From: Gp6-AA45 sp035652075 | GTDB lineage: Bacteria; Acidobacteriota; Vicinamibacteria; Vicinamibacterales; CAVVIG01 | Direction of reading: 5' to 3' | Assembly (NCBI GenBank): GCA_035652075.1 | Contig: DASREL010000159.1 | Coordinates: forward strand, 3,162-67,161 | Length of the DNA: 64,000 nucleotides | Shown here: in pieces, positions 32,599-41,072 of the stretch | How the letters are laid out: each line of letters starts with the position of its first letter | Numbering within the stretch: position 1 is the stretch's first letter | Position numbers and translations under genes: made by a program | The notes under the pieces: generated by a model | Databases searched by the model: none | What the model was told of the DNA's origin: nothing | What the model saw: the letters and a program-made list of their open reading frames with translations, nothing else

Positions 32599-32633
32599 GG
32601 CAATCCTGCGCAGGGACTGCACGACGTGTACCG

Positions 32634-34337
32634 ATGATGCGGAATCCGTTTCGCCGCGATCTCGTCCTGCTCCACCCGCCGGCGATCTACGATTTCCGTA
32701 CGCGCGAAACGTTCCTCGGTCCGGTTGCCGATGCCGTCCCATCGACGACGATGTTCGAGATGTACCCGATGGGGCTGACGAGCATCGCCGAGTTCCTCGA
32801 GCGCAATCACTACAACGTCGAGATCGTCAACCTCGCGTACCGCATGCTGCACGACGATCGTTTCGACGTGCCGGCGCACCTCGCGCGGCTGTCCGCCCCG
32901 GTGTTCGGCATCGATCTGCATTGGCTGCCGCACGCACAGGGCGGCCTCGCGATCGCAGAGCTCGTGAAGGCGGCGCATCCGGACAGCGCAGTGCTGATGG
33001 GCGGACTGTCGGCGAGCTATTACGCCGACGAATTGATCCGGTATCCGTTCGTGGATTTCGTCATCCGCGGCGATTCGACCGAGGAACCGGTCCGGCGCCT
33101 GTTGCGGGCGCTCCGCGAGCACGAGCCGCTGGCCGACGTGCCGAACCTCACCTGGAAACGCGCCGACGGCACGATCGTCGCCAACGCGCTATCGCACGTT
33201 CCGACGGATCTCGATCACGTGAGCGTGCCGGCTTATCGATACCTGCTGCGATCGATGTTCAAGTATCGCAGCCTGTGGAACCTCGTGCCGTGCCTCGAAT
33301 GGCTGCGGTACCCGATCACGATGCTGCTCACCGCACGCGGTTGCACGCAGGATTGCGCGATTTGCGGCGGCTCAATGAGCGCCTACCGGCGCATCTGCGG
33401 GCGGGGCGCGCCGGCCTATCGGTCGGCCGATGTGCTTGCGGAAGATGTTCGAACCATCGCCAGCTTTTCGCGCGCGCCGATCTTCGTGGTCCACGACATC
33501 CGGATGGGCGGCATGCCGCGCGCGCGTCAGTTCTTGTCGCGGCTGCGCGACGTGAACGCCGACAACGAAATTGTTTTCGAGTTGTACTTCCCCGGGAACG
33601 ATTCCTTCTTCCGCGAGATCGAAACGAGCACGGCGAGCTGGAGCGTCGAGATCACGCTCGAATCACCCGACGAGGCGCTGCGAAAGGTCAACGGCAAGTG
33701 GCCGTGGTCCAACGCCGCCGTGGAGCGCACGATCGAAAGCGCCCTCGCCCACCGATGCGAAACCCTCGACCTGTTCTTCATCATCGGCCTGCCGCATCAG
33801 ACGTATCAGGACGCGCTGGCGATCGGCGATTACTGTGAGTACCTGCTCGACCGCTTCGGCAGCAGCGGGCGCTTGCGTCCGTTCGTCGCGCCGCTTGGCC
33901 CGTTTCTCGATCCCGGCAGCCGTGGATTCGAAGATCGACACCTCGGATACGAACGCTTCTGCCTGACGCTCGACGATCACCGCCGTGCACTGCTCAACCG
34001 CGACTGGCACGACATCCTGTCCTACCAGACCGACGGCATGACCCGTGACGACATCGTCCGCGCCAGCTACGCGGTCGCGTCGCACCTGAACGAGTTGAAG
34101 CATCGGCATCAGCTGATTTCGGACGCGACGTACACCGGCATCCGCGATCGCCTCGAGTTGGCGCACACGCAGCCGGCGCGAGCGCAAACGATGATTGACG
34201 AAGACGAGATGAAGTGGCCGGTCCACCAGCGCTTCCGCATCGGCACCGCGCTGCTGACGCACCTGGCGACCGGGCTGTTCGAGGAAGTCGGCCACACCCT
34301 CGCGCGCGTGCGCGGCCGGTACGACGACGCGGCCTGA
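32634..34337 (+). CDS. B12-binding domain radical SAM protein
   Basis: 567 residues. An N-terminal cobalamin-binding Rossmann domain (LLHPPAIYDFRTRETFLGP to VFGIDLHWLPHAQGG and VLMGGLSASYY) is followed by the cluster motif TARGCTQDCAICGG (CxxxCxxC) at about residue 230. Radical SAM barrel strands include FELYFPGN and LDLFFIIGLPHQTYQDA. Such enzymes often methylate unactivated carbons or rearrange lipids; the substrate here is unknown. Two ATG codons in tandem (32634, 32637). Confidence 0.88.
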   Translation: MMRNPFRRDLVLLHPPAIYDFRTRETFLGPVADAVPSTTMFEMYPMGLTSIAEFLERNHYNVEIVNLAYRMLHDDRFDVPAHLARLSAPVFGIDLHWLPHAQGGLAIAELVKAAHPDSAVLMGGLSASYYADELIRYPFVDFVIRGDSTEEPVRRLLRALREHEPLADVPNLTWKRADGTIVANALSHVPTDLDHVSVPAYRYLLRSMFKYRSLWNLVPCLEWLRYPITMLLTARGCTQDCAICGGSMSAYRRICGRGAPAYRSADVLAEDVRTIASFSRAPIFVVHDIRMGGMPRARQFLSRLRDVNADNEIVFELYFPGNDSFFREIETSTASWSVEITLESPDEALRKVNGKWPWSNAAVERTIESALAHRCETLDLFFIIGLPHQTYQDALAIGDYCEYLLDRFGSSGRLRPFVAPLGPFLDPGSRGFEDRHLGYERFCLTLDDHRRALLNRDWHDILSYQTDGMTRDDIVRASYAVASHLNELKHRHQLISDATYTGIRDRLELAHTQPARAQTMIDEDEMKWPVHQRFRIGTALLTHLATGLFEEVGHTLARVRGRYDDAA

Positions 34338-34343
34338 GCTTCG

Positions 34344-35192
34344 TTACTTTCTGAGCGTCAGGACCGGACACGGCGCGCTGCGGACGACGTGATTGGTGGT
34401 CGATCCGAAGAGCGCGACGTCGATCGGATTCCGACCGCGGACGCCGATGACGATCAAGTCGCTATGCTCCTCCGCGGCGACCTCGAGAATGCGCTCGTAC
34501 GGCTTCCCCGTCTCGATCCGCACCTTCGGCTTGCAGTAGATCCGCATGTCGTCGGTGATGAGCGCCTGCAGTCTGCGGCGCACGTCCTCTTCCGCGTCGC
34601 GGCCAAACTCAATCACGTTCAACAAAGTCAGGTCGGCGTCGGCTTCCTCGGCCATCGAGAACGCATAGCCGAGTGCATCGACAGACGTCTCCGAGAAGTC
34701 GATCGGGCACAGTAGCCGCTCGTACGGAACCCTCAAATCGATCGAGCTCGTTTTCGGTGGGACCGTCAACACAGGACACGCGGCCCTGCGCAGCACCTTC
34801 TCGGCCACCGATCCGAGGACCAGATGCTGGAAGCCGCTGTGACCGTGCGTCCCCATCACGACGAGATCGAACTCGCCCGGGTGCGCGTGGCCGATGATCG
34901 AGCGCGCGGGATCGCCGTCTTCGATGAGGATGTCGGTGCAGAGGCCGTGGCGCTCGGCGTCGCCGAGCCATCGACGCAGTCGCGCTTCGATCGCCACATG
35001 CGCCGTCACTTCGTCCATGGCGGCGAAATCGGTGAAGAGCGTGGGCGGCGGCAGCACCATCTCCGGTTGGATGACGTACAGCGCGGTGATGTGCGAGTGG
35101 TACCACCGCGCGATCGGCACTGCGTGCTCGAGCGCGTGTCGCGACGCGTCGGAGAAATCAACCGGACAGAGTACGCGGGGGATATCGACCAT
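34344..35192 (-). CDS. Tandem universal stress protein
   Basis: 282 residues, two UspA domains. Domain 1 has LCPVDFSDASRHALEHA and GTHGHSGFQHLVLGSVAEKV...CPVLTV (ATP-binding G-x2-G-x9-G-S/T). Domain 2 has LCPIDFSETSVDALGYA and GVRGRNPIDVALFGSTTNHV...CPVLTL. Both keep the nucleotide loop. ATG 35192 is chosen because IPRVLCPVDFS starts the first strand. It sits among other stress-type genes (CBS, YbaK, P-type ATPase), suggesting a shared starvation or hypoxia regulon. Confidence 0.93.
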   Translation of the reverse strand: MVDIPRVLCPVDFSDASRHALEHAVPIARWYHSHITALYVIQPEMVLPPPTLFTDFAAMDEVTAHVAIEARLRRWLGDAERHGLCTDILIEDGDPARSIIGHAHPGEFDLVVMGTHGHSGFQHLVLGSVAEKVLRRAACPVLTVPPKTSSIDLRVPYERLLCPIDFSETSVDALGYAFSMAEEADADLTLLNVIEFGRDAEEDVRRRLQALITDDMRIYCKPKVRIETGKPYERILEVAAEEHSDLIVIGVRGRNPIDVALFGSTTNHVVRSAPCPVLTLRK

Positions 35193-35415
35193 GGTTGGTC
35201 TCACGGATGGCGGCTTCTCGGCAGACGCCGCACGTTTCACCGTGCTCCTGCAATTCCGCTGCGAGACCTACCAGATGCGGTTGCACTCTTTGCCGTGATG
35301 ATCCTATCGTTCGCGAATCCATACCGTCCTTCTCTCCTCGGTCTTCGGTCCCTTCAGTCAAGACGATGAATTCGGCAGCCGCGCCATCAACCCGCTGGAG
35401 CTGTATCACAACCAG

Positions 35416-36975
35416 GTGACGCGCGCGCAAGGTCCGTTTTCGCTGCGGATGCATCATCGCTCGTGGGGCTTGATGCTGATTCAGGCCAACATCGCGACGC
35501 CGTCGACGGTGCTCGACTTTCCGACGCGCGACCGCTTCGTGCGCGAGCTGCAGTCGCGTCACTACAGCATCGTCGGCATCTCCGGCATCGTGATGAACCT
35601 CGGCAAGGTCCGCGAGATGTGCCGCCTCGTCCGAGAGCATTCGCCGCGTTCGACCATCGTCGTCGGCGGACATGTCGCCGCGCTGCCGGGAATCGAACGC
35701 GAGATCGACGCCGATCACATCGTCACCGGCGAAGGCGTGCGGTGGATGCGCGAGTTCCTCGGTGAAGCGGCGGATACGCCGATCGAACACCCGCTCATTC
35801 GGTCGTCGTTCGGGTTCAGGCTGATGGGCCTCAAGGCGCCGTCCGGCGGCGGCGATCCGGCCGCGACGATCATCCCGTCGGTTGGCTGCCCGATGGGCTG
35901 CAACTTCTGCGCGACATCGGCGTTCTTCGGCGGCAAGGGGCGCTTCATCAACTTCTTCGAAACCGGCGAGGAGCTGTTTCGCGTGATGTGCGACGCCGAA
36001 CGGCGGTTGCGCGTGCAGACGTTCTTCGTCATGGACGAGAACTTCCTGCTCTACAAGAAGCGCGCGCTCGAACTCCTCGCGTTGATGCAGCAGCACAACA
36101 AGTCGTGGTCGATGTTCGTGTTCTCGTCCGCAAACGCATTGCGCAAATACACGACGCGTCAACTCGTGGAGCTCGGCGTGTCGTGGGTGTGGATGGGCCT
36201 CGAGTCGAAACAGGCGACCTACATGAAGCTGCGCAACAGCGACACGCAGGCGCTGACGCGCGAACTGCAGTCGCACGGCATCCACGTCCAGGGCTCGACG
36301 ATCATCGGACTGGAGCATCACACACCCGACAACCTCGAGAGCGAAATCGAGCACGCGGTCGCCCACGACGCGGACTGCCATCAGTTCATGCTGTACACGC
36401 CGGTGCCCGGCACGCCGTTGTACGCCGAGGCGCTCAGCGCAGGACTGCTGCGAAACGACGTCGACATTGCCGACATCCACGGACAGGACAAATTCAATTT
36501 TCATCACCCGCACATCTCGCAGGACGCCTCGAACACGTGGCTCGAACGCGCGTTCGCGCGCGACTACGCCGTCAACGGTCCGAGCTTGTATCGCATCATG
36601 CGGACGACGTTCGCCGGGTGGAAACGGTACGGAGAGGACGCCGATGCACGCGTGCGCGCACGATTCGCACGCGACGCGGCGAAGTTCCGCGGCGGCTACG
36701 GCGCGGCGTTGTGGGCGATGGAGCGGTATCTGACCGACTCGCAGCCGGAGGTTGCCGCGCGCATGCGCGATCTGCGGCGCGCGATCGAACGTGAGTTTGC
36801 GGGTCTCACTCCGCTGATCGATGGTGCCGCCGGCCGCGTCCTGCTCTACGCGGCCAGACGCGAAGCAGCGAAGTATCCCGCGGGACGCCGCCTCGAGCCC
36901 GCGACGTTCGTCGACCACCGCGGATTGTTTCCGCGCAGGCCAGGTCCTTTTGGACCCGGTGTCATCGGCCGCTAG
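35416..36975 (+). CDS. B12-binding radical SAM protein with missing canonical start
   Basis: From GTG 35416 the protein has 519 residues: YSIVGISGIVMNLGKVREM and IVVGGHVAALPG (cobalamin domain), then VGCPMGCNFCATSAFFGGKG (CxxxCxxC). LYTPVPGTPLYAEAL is in the barrel. In-frame codons upstream (back to TGA 35299) read SSVFGPFSQDDEFGSRAINP, text I recognise from the N-termini of relatives, so the true start is probably near 35317. No ATG, GTG or TTG exists there; a rare ATC start or a sequence change must be assumed. Confidence 0.88.
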   Translation: MTRAQGPFSLRMHHRSWGLMLIQANIATPSTVLDFPTRDRFVRELQSRHYSIVGISGIVMNLGKVREMCRLVREHSPRSTIVVGGHVAALPGIEREIDADHIVTGEGVRWMREFLGEAADTPIEHPLIRSSFGFRLMGLKAPSGGGDPAATIIPSVGCPMGCNFCATSAFFGGKGRFINFFETGEELFRVMCDAERRLRVQTFFVMDENFLLYKKRALELLALMQQHNKSWSMFVFSSANALRKYTTRQLVELGVSWVWMGLESKQATYMKLRNSDTQALTRELQSHGIHVQGSTIIGLEHHTPDNLESEIEHAVAHDADCHQFMLYTPVPGTPLYAEALSAGLLRNDVDIADIHGQDKFNFHHPHISQDASNTWLERAFARDYAVNGPSLYRIMRTTFAGWKRYGEDADARVRARFARDAAKFRGGYGAALWAMERYLTDSQPEVAARMRDLRRAIEREFAGLTPLIDGAAGRVLLYAARREAAKYPAGRRLEPATFVDHRGLFPRRPGPFGPGVIGR

Positions 36976-37067
36976 CAGGCGTCTTGCACGCGAAGGTGTG
37001 GATGACGGCGCCACGCCGGGTTTCCGGCACCGGCGTCTCCCGCCGCCGCGAATCCTGGAGGCCTCCC

Positions 37068-37526
37068 ATGATCGTCAGCCAACTCATGACCACGGATGTG
37101 GCGACGTGTACGCCCAAGTCGGACCTCGAACATGCGATTTTCGTGATGCTCGAGCGCGACTGCGGCTTCGTTCCGGTCGTCAGCGAGGTCGGCCGGCTCG
37201 TCGGCGCGATTACGGATCGTGATGTGTGCATTGCCATCGCGGCGCATCGACGCACGCCCGCGCACATTCACATCGAAGAAGCGATGACGCACCCGGCGAT
37301 CGCCTGCCGCCCCGAAGACACGCTCATCACGGCGCTCGGCACGATGAGCCGGCACCGCGTCCACCGCCTGCCTGTCGTCGACCGCGACGGCTACGTGCAA
37401 GGCGTCATCTCGATGAACGACATCCTCCGCGCGCCGCACCACGACCACGCGCCGACGAGCGAGGACATCGTCGACACACTGCGCGCGATCGGACGCCACC
37501 GGGACATGGAGCCGGTGGTCGTGTAG
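37068..37526 (+). CDS. CBS-pair domain protein
   Basis: 152 residues: two CBS motifs (MTTDVATCTPKSDLEHAIFVMLERDCGFVPVV and MTHPAIACRPEDTLITALGTMSRHRVHRLPVV), each ending with a GxITDRD/GxISMND-type turn that binds adenine nucleotides. ATG 37068 has GGAGG 6 bases upstream. Stand-alone CBS proteins sense ATP/AMP. It is directly followed by the YbaK gene (Shine-Dalgarno sequence overlapping its stop codon). Confidence 0.92.
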   Translation: MIVSQLMTTDVATCTPKSDLEHAIFVMLERDCGFVPVVSEVGRLVGAITDRDVCIAIAAHRRTPAHIHIEEAMTHPAIACRPEDTLITALGTMSRHRVHRLPVVDRDGYVQGVISMNDILRAPHHDHAPTSEDIVDTLRAIGRHRDMEPVVV

Positions 37527-37534
37527 GAGGCTTT

Positions 37535-38008
37535 ATGTCGGTGACTGTGTCGGTACAGGAATTCTTGCGGCGATCCAACGTCGCGTACAGCGTGTTTCCA
37601 CATCCAGCGGCGTACACGGCGGCGGAAGAAGCGTCGGTGACGCATACGTCCGGATGGCGATGGGCCAAGTCGGTCGTATGCTTCGCCGACGGCGATCCGG
37701 TCCAGGCGGTCGTCCCCGCGCATTACGTCGTCAACCTCGATCGGCTCGCGATGATCGCGAGGGCGCACTCGGTGCGGCTCGCGCACGAGCACGAGCTGCA
37801 GTGGCTCTATCCCGACTGCGAGGCGGGCGCGATGCCGCCGCTCGGCCCGCTCTACCACCAGCGGATCTATCTCGATTCGTCGCTCGCGCTCGAGCCGACG
37901 ATCGCGTTCAACGGCGGGACGCACAAGGACGCGATTCGCATGCGGATGGACGACTTCATCGCGATCGCGCACCCGATCTGCGGCCGATTCGGCGAGCCAG
38001 GCGTGTAA
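37535..38008 (+). CDS. YbaK/ProX-type aminoacyl-tRNA deacylase domain protein
   Basis: 157 residues. The domain runs from YSVFPHPAAYTAAEEASVTH, through WAKSVVCFADGDPVQAVVPAHYVVNL (conserved Lys), to MPPLGPLYHQRIYLDSSLAL and IAFNGGTHKDAIRMRMDDF. It is shorter than ProRS-linked editing domains and could hydrolyse mischarged tRNA or another acyl ester. TAGGAGG 5 bases before ATG includes the CBS stop codon. Confidence 0.9.
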   Translation: MSVTVSVQEFLRRSNVAYSVFPHPAAYTAAEEASVTHTSGWRWAKSVVCFADGDPVQAVVPAHYVVNLDRLAMIARAHSVRLAHEHELQWLYPDCEAGAMPPLGPLYHQRIYLDSSLALEPTIAFNGGTHKDAIRMRMDDFIAIAHPICGRFGEPGV

Positions 38009-38022
38009 CCCGAGGACACGAT

Positions 38023-38595
38023 ATGAATGCCGCTGTCTTTTTTGCAACGCGCGGAGGACACACCTGCCGCGTCGCCGAGCACATCGCCGACGACCTTCGC
38101 GACCGGGGCGTCGCCGTCGACGTCTTCGACGTGCGCGACCTGCCGCTCGCGATCGACTGGGACAAATACGGCGCGGTCTGTGTCGCCGCGTCGGTGCACG
38201 CCGGCCGGCACGAACGCGAGATGGTCCGGTTCGTCATCGAGCACCGGACGCAGCTCGAGTTTCACCAGGCGGCGTTTCTGTCCGTGAGCCTGAGCGAGGT
38301 CACCGTCGAAGATCCGCTGGCGCCGGCCGATCGCAGGACCCAGGCACGGCTCGACGTGCAGCGGATGATCGACGACTTCATCGCGGCGACCGGGTGGCGC
38401 CCCGCGACGGTGATGCCGGTGGCCGGCGCACTGCTCTACCGCCGCTACAACTTCATCATCCGTTTCATCATGAAGCGGATCGCGCGCAAGGCGGGTGGAC
38501 CGACCGACACGTCGCGCAACTACGAGTTCACCGACTGGCCGGCGATCGATCGCTTCGTGGACGAAACGCTGCGGCCCGCGTGCGCGCACACCTGA
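38023..38595 (+). CDS. HemG-like flavodoxin-domain protein
   Basis: 190 residues. FFATRGGHTCRVAEHIADDL is the FMN phosphate loop; RRYNFIIRFIMKRIARKAGG and NYEFTDWPAIDRFVDETL match the C-terminal half of E. coli HemG, the menaquinone-dependent protoporphyrinogen oxidase. No other haem gene is adjacent, so the role may be haem synthesis for the many cytochromes or a general flavodoxin function. It overlaps the ATPase start. Confidence 0.8.
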   Translation: MNAAVFFATRGGHTCRVAEHIADDLRDRGVAVDVFDVRDLPLAIDWDKYGAVCVAASVHAGRHEREMVRFVIEHRTQLEFHQAAFLSVSLSEVTVEDPLAPADRRTQARLDVQRMIDDFIAATGWRPATVMPVAGALLYRRYNFIIRFIMKRIARKAGGPTDTSRNYEFTDWPAIDRFVDETLRPACAHT

Positions 38596-40403
38596 TCGCG
38601 CTCCTGTCGGTCGCCGCGCTCGTCGTGCACGCCGCGTTGCGCGTGACGAGCGCGACGCCGCTCGCCCGCGACGCGCCGCTCGTCGCGGCGCTCATCATCG
38701 GCGGCGGCGCCATCGTGTGGGACCTGGCGCGTCAAGCGTGGCGGCGCGAGTTCGGCGCCGACCATCTCGCCGGCATTTCCATCGTCACCTCCGTCGTTCT
38801 CCACGAATACCTGGCGGGCACGCTCGTCGTCCTGATGCTGTCGGGCGGGCAGACGCTCGAGCGGTTCGCGGTCGGTCGCGCCTCGTCGGTGCTGCGCGCC
38901 CTGGCTCGCCGCATGCCGACGATCGTCCATCGGCGCAGCGGCGATGACGTCGAGGACGTGCGGGTGGACGAGGTGCGCGTCGACGACCGCATTGCCGTCT
39001 TTCCGCACGACGTGTGTCCGGTGGACGGCGTCGTCGTCGACGGCCGCGGGGTCATGGATGAGTCGTACCTGACCGGCGAACCGTTCCAGATGGCGAAGGC
39101 GCCGGGATCCGAGGTGTTCTCCGGCGCGATCAACGGCGAGCACGCGTTGACGATTCGCGCGACGCGCGTCGCCGCCGACTCGCGGTACGCCCGGATCATG
39201 AACGTCCTTCGCGACTCGGAACAGCGGAAGCCGGAATTGCGGCGCCTGGGCGACCGGCTCGGCGCGTGGTACACGCCCATCGCGCTCGTCATCGCGATCG
39301 CGGCCTGGATCGCGACCGGCAACGCGATGCGTTTCCTTGCGGTCCTCGTCGTCGCGACGCCGTGTCCCCTGCTGATTGGCATCCCCGTCGCGATCATCGG
39401 TTCGATCTCCCTCGCCGCCCGCCACGGGATCGTGATTCGCGACCCCGCGGCGCTCGAGCAGATCGACACGTGCCGCACGATCGTGCTCGACAAGACCGGC
39501 ACCCTCACCTACGGCACGCCGACGCTCGAGCATCGCGCGGTGGACGGCCTGGCGGACGCGCGCGTGCTGCAACTCGCGGCGAGCCTGGAACGCTATTCGA
39601 AACACCCGCTCGCGGCCCCGTTGCTGCACGCCGCGGCGCGGGAGCAGATTGCGCTCATCGACGCGACGGCCGTACGGGAGCAACCGGGCCGCGGCCTCGA
39701 CGGATTCGTGGACGGCCGCCACGTCCAGATCGTCGGACGCCGCCATGCCGAGTCGAGCGAGGCGATCGCGCGGCGCCTGCCCGCTGCGCGCGGCGGCCTG
39801 GAATGCGTCGTTCTGGTGGACGAGCAATACGCCGCCACCTACACGTTTCGCGACAGCGCACGCGAAGACAGCCGCACGTTCGTCGATCACCTCGGACCGC
39901 GGCATCAACTCACGCGCATCCTGCTCGTGTCCGGCGATCGGCCGAGCGAGGTGCAGGCGCTGGCCGATCGCGTCGGCATCCGCGAAGTGCACGCCGGACA
40001 AACGCCCGAGCAGAAAGTCGCGATCACCGAACGCGAGGCCGCCCGCGCGCCGACGCTGTTCGTCGGCGACGGCATCAACGACGCGCCGGCGCTCGTCGCC
40101 GCCACCGTTGGCGTCGCGTTCGGCCATCACAGCGATATCACGACCGAAGCCGCCGGCGCCGTGATCATGGACGCGTCGCTCAAGCGCGTCGACGAGTTGT
40201 TCCACATCGCGCGGCGGATGCGCCGCATTGCGCTCGAAAGCGCGGTGGGCGGCATGGCCCTGAGCGTCGTCGGGATGGGCCTCGCCGCGATCGGGCTGTT
40301 GTCGCCGGTTGAAGGCGCGATCGTGCAGGAACTGATCGACCTGGGCGCGGTGCTGAATGCCCTTCGCGCGGCCGTCCCGGGTGGGAATTTGAGCGACTAC
40401 TGA
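38580..40403 (+). CDS. P1B-type metal-transporting ATPase, CPL variant, no N-terminal metal domain
   Basis: 607 residues. SYLTGEPF (actuator), DKTGTLT (phosphorylated Asp), KHPLAAPLL (P1B His-Pro) and GDGINDAPAL are intact. The membrane metal motif reads TPCPLLIG, so the second Cys of the usual CPC is Leu. There is no HMA domain and only about six to eight helices. The start GTG 38580 overlaps the HemG-like stop by 16 bases. Substrate cannot be assigned from the CPL motif. Confidence 0.9.
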   Translation: MRAHLIALLSVAALVVHAALRVTSATPLARDAPLVAALIIGGGAIVWDLARQAWRREFGADHLAGISIVTSVVLHEYLAGTLVVLMLSGGQTLERFAVGRASSVLRALARRMPTIVHRRSGDDVEDVRVDEVRVDDRIAVFPHDVCPVDGVVVDGRGVMDESYLTGEPFQMAKAPGSEVFSGAINGEHALTIRATRVAADSRYARIMNVLRDSEQRKPELRRLGDRLGAWYTPIALVIAIAAWIATGNAMRFLAVLVVATPCPLLIGIPVAIIGSISLAARHGIVIRDPAALEQIDTCRTIVLDKTGTLTYGTPTLEHRAVDGLADARVLQLAASLERYSKHPLAAPLLHAAAREQIALIDATAVREQPGRGLDGFVDGRHVQIVGRRHAESSEAIARRLPAARGGLECVVLVDEQYAATYTFRDSAREDSRTFVDHLGPRHQLTRILLVSGDRPSEVQALADRVGIREVHAGQTPEQKVAITEREAARAPTLFVGDGINDAPALVAATVGVAFGHHSDITTEAAGAVIMDASLKRVDELFHIARRMRRIALESAVGGMALSVVGMGLAAIGLLSPVEGAIVQELIDLGAVLNALRAAVPGGNLSDY

Positions 40404-40465
40404 GCGGGGAATTACCCACCGCACATCTCGTTCACCCCAAATTCAATAACTTACAGCCACAGCTC

Positions 40466-40479
40466 AGCGGTACACCGCT
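40466..40479. promoter_or_regulatory. Dyad upstream of the mini winged-helix gene
   Basis: AGCGGT-AC-ACCGCT, perfect 6-base arms, 20 bases before ATG 40499 in the 95-base gap after the ATPase gene. Possible operator; binding protein unknown. Confidence 0.35.
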
Positions 40480-40498
40480 TGCTTGATCTCGGCGCGAC

Positions 40499-40687
40499 AT
40501 GACTGACTGGCTGACGTTGATTCGCGCGGAATACTCGGAAATCCCGGGTCTCCACCTCACGAAGCGGCAGGCGCAGCGGCTGTGGAGTCTCGACGATCAC
40601 GCCTGCGATACGCTGCTTGCCACCCTCGAAGCGCAGAAGTTCCTGCGTCGCACGCCGAACGGTGGCTACGTCCGCGCCGACGCCTGA
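40499..40687 (+). CDS. Mini winged-helix protein, paralogue of 32386-32598
   Basis: 62 residues: LIRAEYSEIPGLHLTKRQAQRLWSL is the helix-turn-helix part and FLRRTPNGGYVRAD the wing. About half of the aligned residues are shared with the 70-residue protein at 32386, so the two are clear paralogues and may bind related sites. Nothing else is present in the chain. Confidence 0.75.
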   Translation: MTDWLTLIRAEYSEIPGLHLTKRQAQRLWSLDDHACDTLLATLEAQKFLRRTPNGGYVRADA

Positions 40688-40735
40688 TTGACTTCTTAGA
40701 CTTCGTCGTCATAAGGTCGAGGTTCGTAAACGAAC
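40688..40735 (+). promoter_or_regulatory. Promoter and PadR-type operator of the RND operon
   Basis: TTGACT (40688-40693), directly after the TGA of the preceding gene, is followed 17 bases later by ATAAGG at 40711, a -35/-10 pair. The perfect dyad GTTCGT-AA-ACGAAC (40722-40735) falls at the expected transcript start and ends four bases before the padR ATG, covering the position of a ribosome-binding site. This fits autoregulation by the PadR protein. Confidence 0.55.
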
Positions 40736-40739
40736 TTCG

Positions 40740-41072
40740 ATGACGAAGTCCGCAGGAAAACAGGCCGCCGAAGATCGCGATCTCTATTCCGGTCTCATTC
40801 GGCTCCACGTGCTGCATCACGCCGTCGAAGGACCGATCTTCGGCCTCGGCATGATCCACGAGCTCGCGCGGCACGGCTACCACATCAGCTTCGGCACGCT
40901 CTACCCCATCCTCCACGGTCTCGAACGCAAGGGATACCTGCGCGCCAGCGAGCAGCGGAACGGCAAGTCGCGCCGCAAGGTGTATCGCGCGACGGCGCTC
41001 GGCCGGCGCACGCTCGAAACGGCGAAGGCGCGCGTCCGCGAGCTGTTTGGCGAGCTGATCGAGGGCGAATGA
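40740..41072 (+). CDS. PadR-family transcriptional regulator of the efflux operon
   Basis: 110 residues. LIRLHVLHHAVEGPIFGLGMIHELARHGYHISFGTLYPILHGLERKGYL is the PadR winged helix (shown by the FGTLYPILHGLE segment); the tail is short. ATGA overlap with the next gene ties it to the TolC-RND-MFP operon, which it likely represses through the dyad at 40722. Confidence 0.9.
   Translation: MTKSAGKQAAEDRDLYSGLIRLHVLHHAVEGPIFGLGMIHELARHGYHISFGTLYPILHGLERKGYLRASEQRNGKSRRKVYRATALGRRTLETAKARVRELFGELIEGE

Noticed and set aside
35195..35419. Small plus-strand gene upstream of the B12-radical SAM protein
   Set aside because: Its translation has no recognisable pattern, and another frame of the same DNA gives the conserved radical SAM N-terminus.
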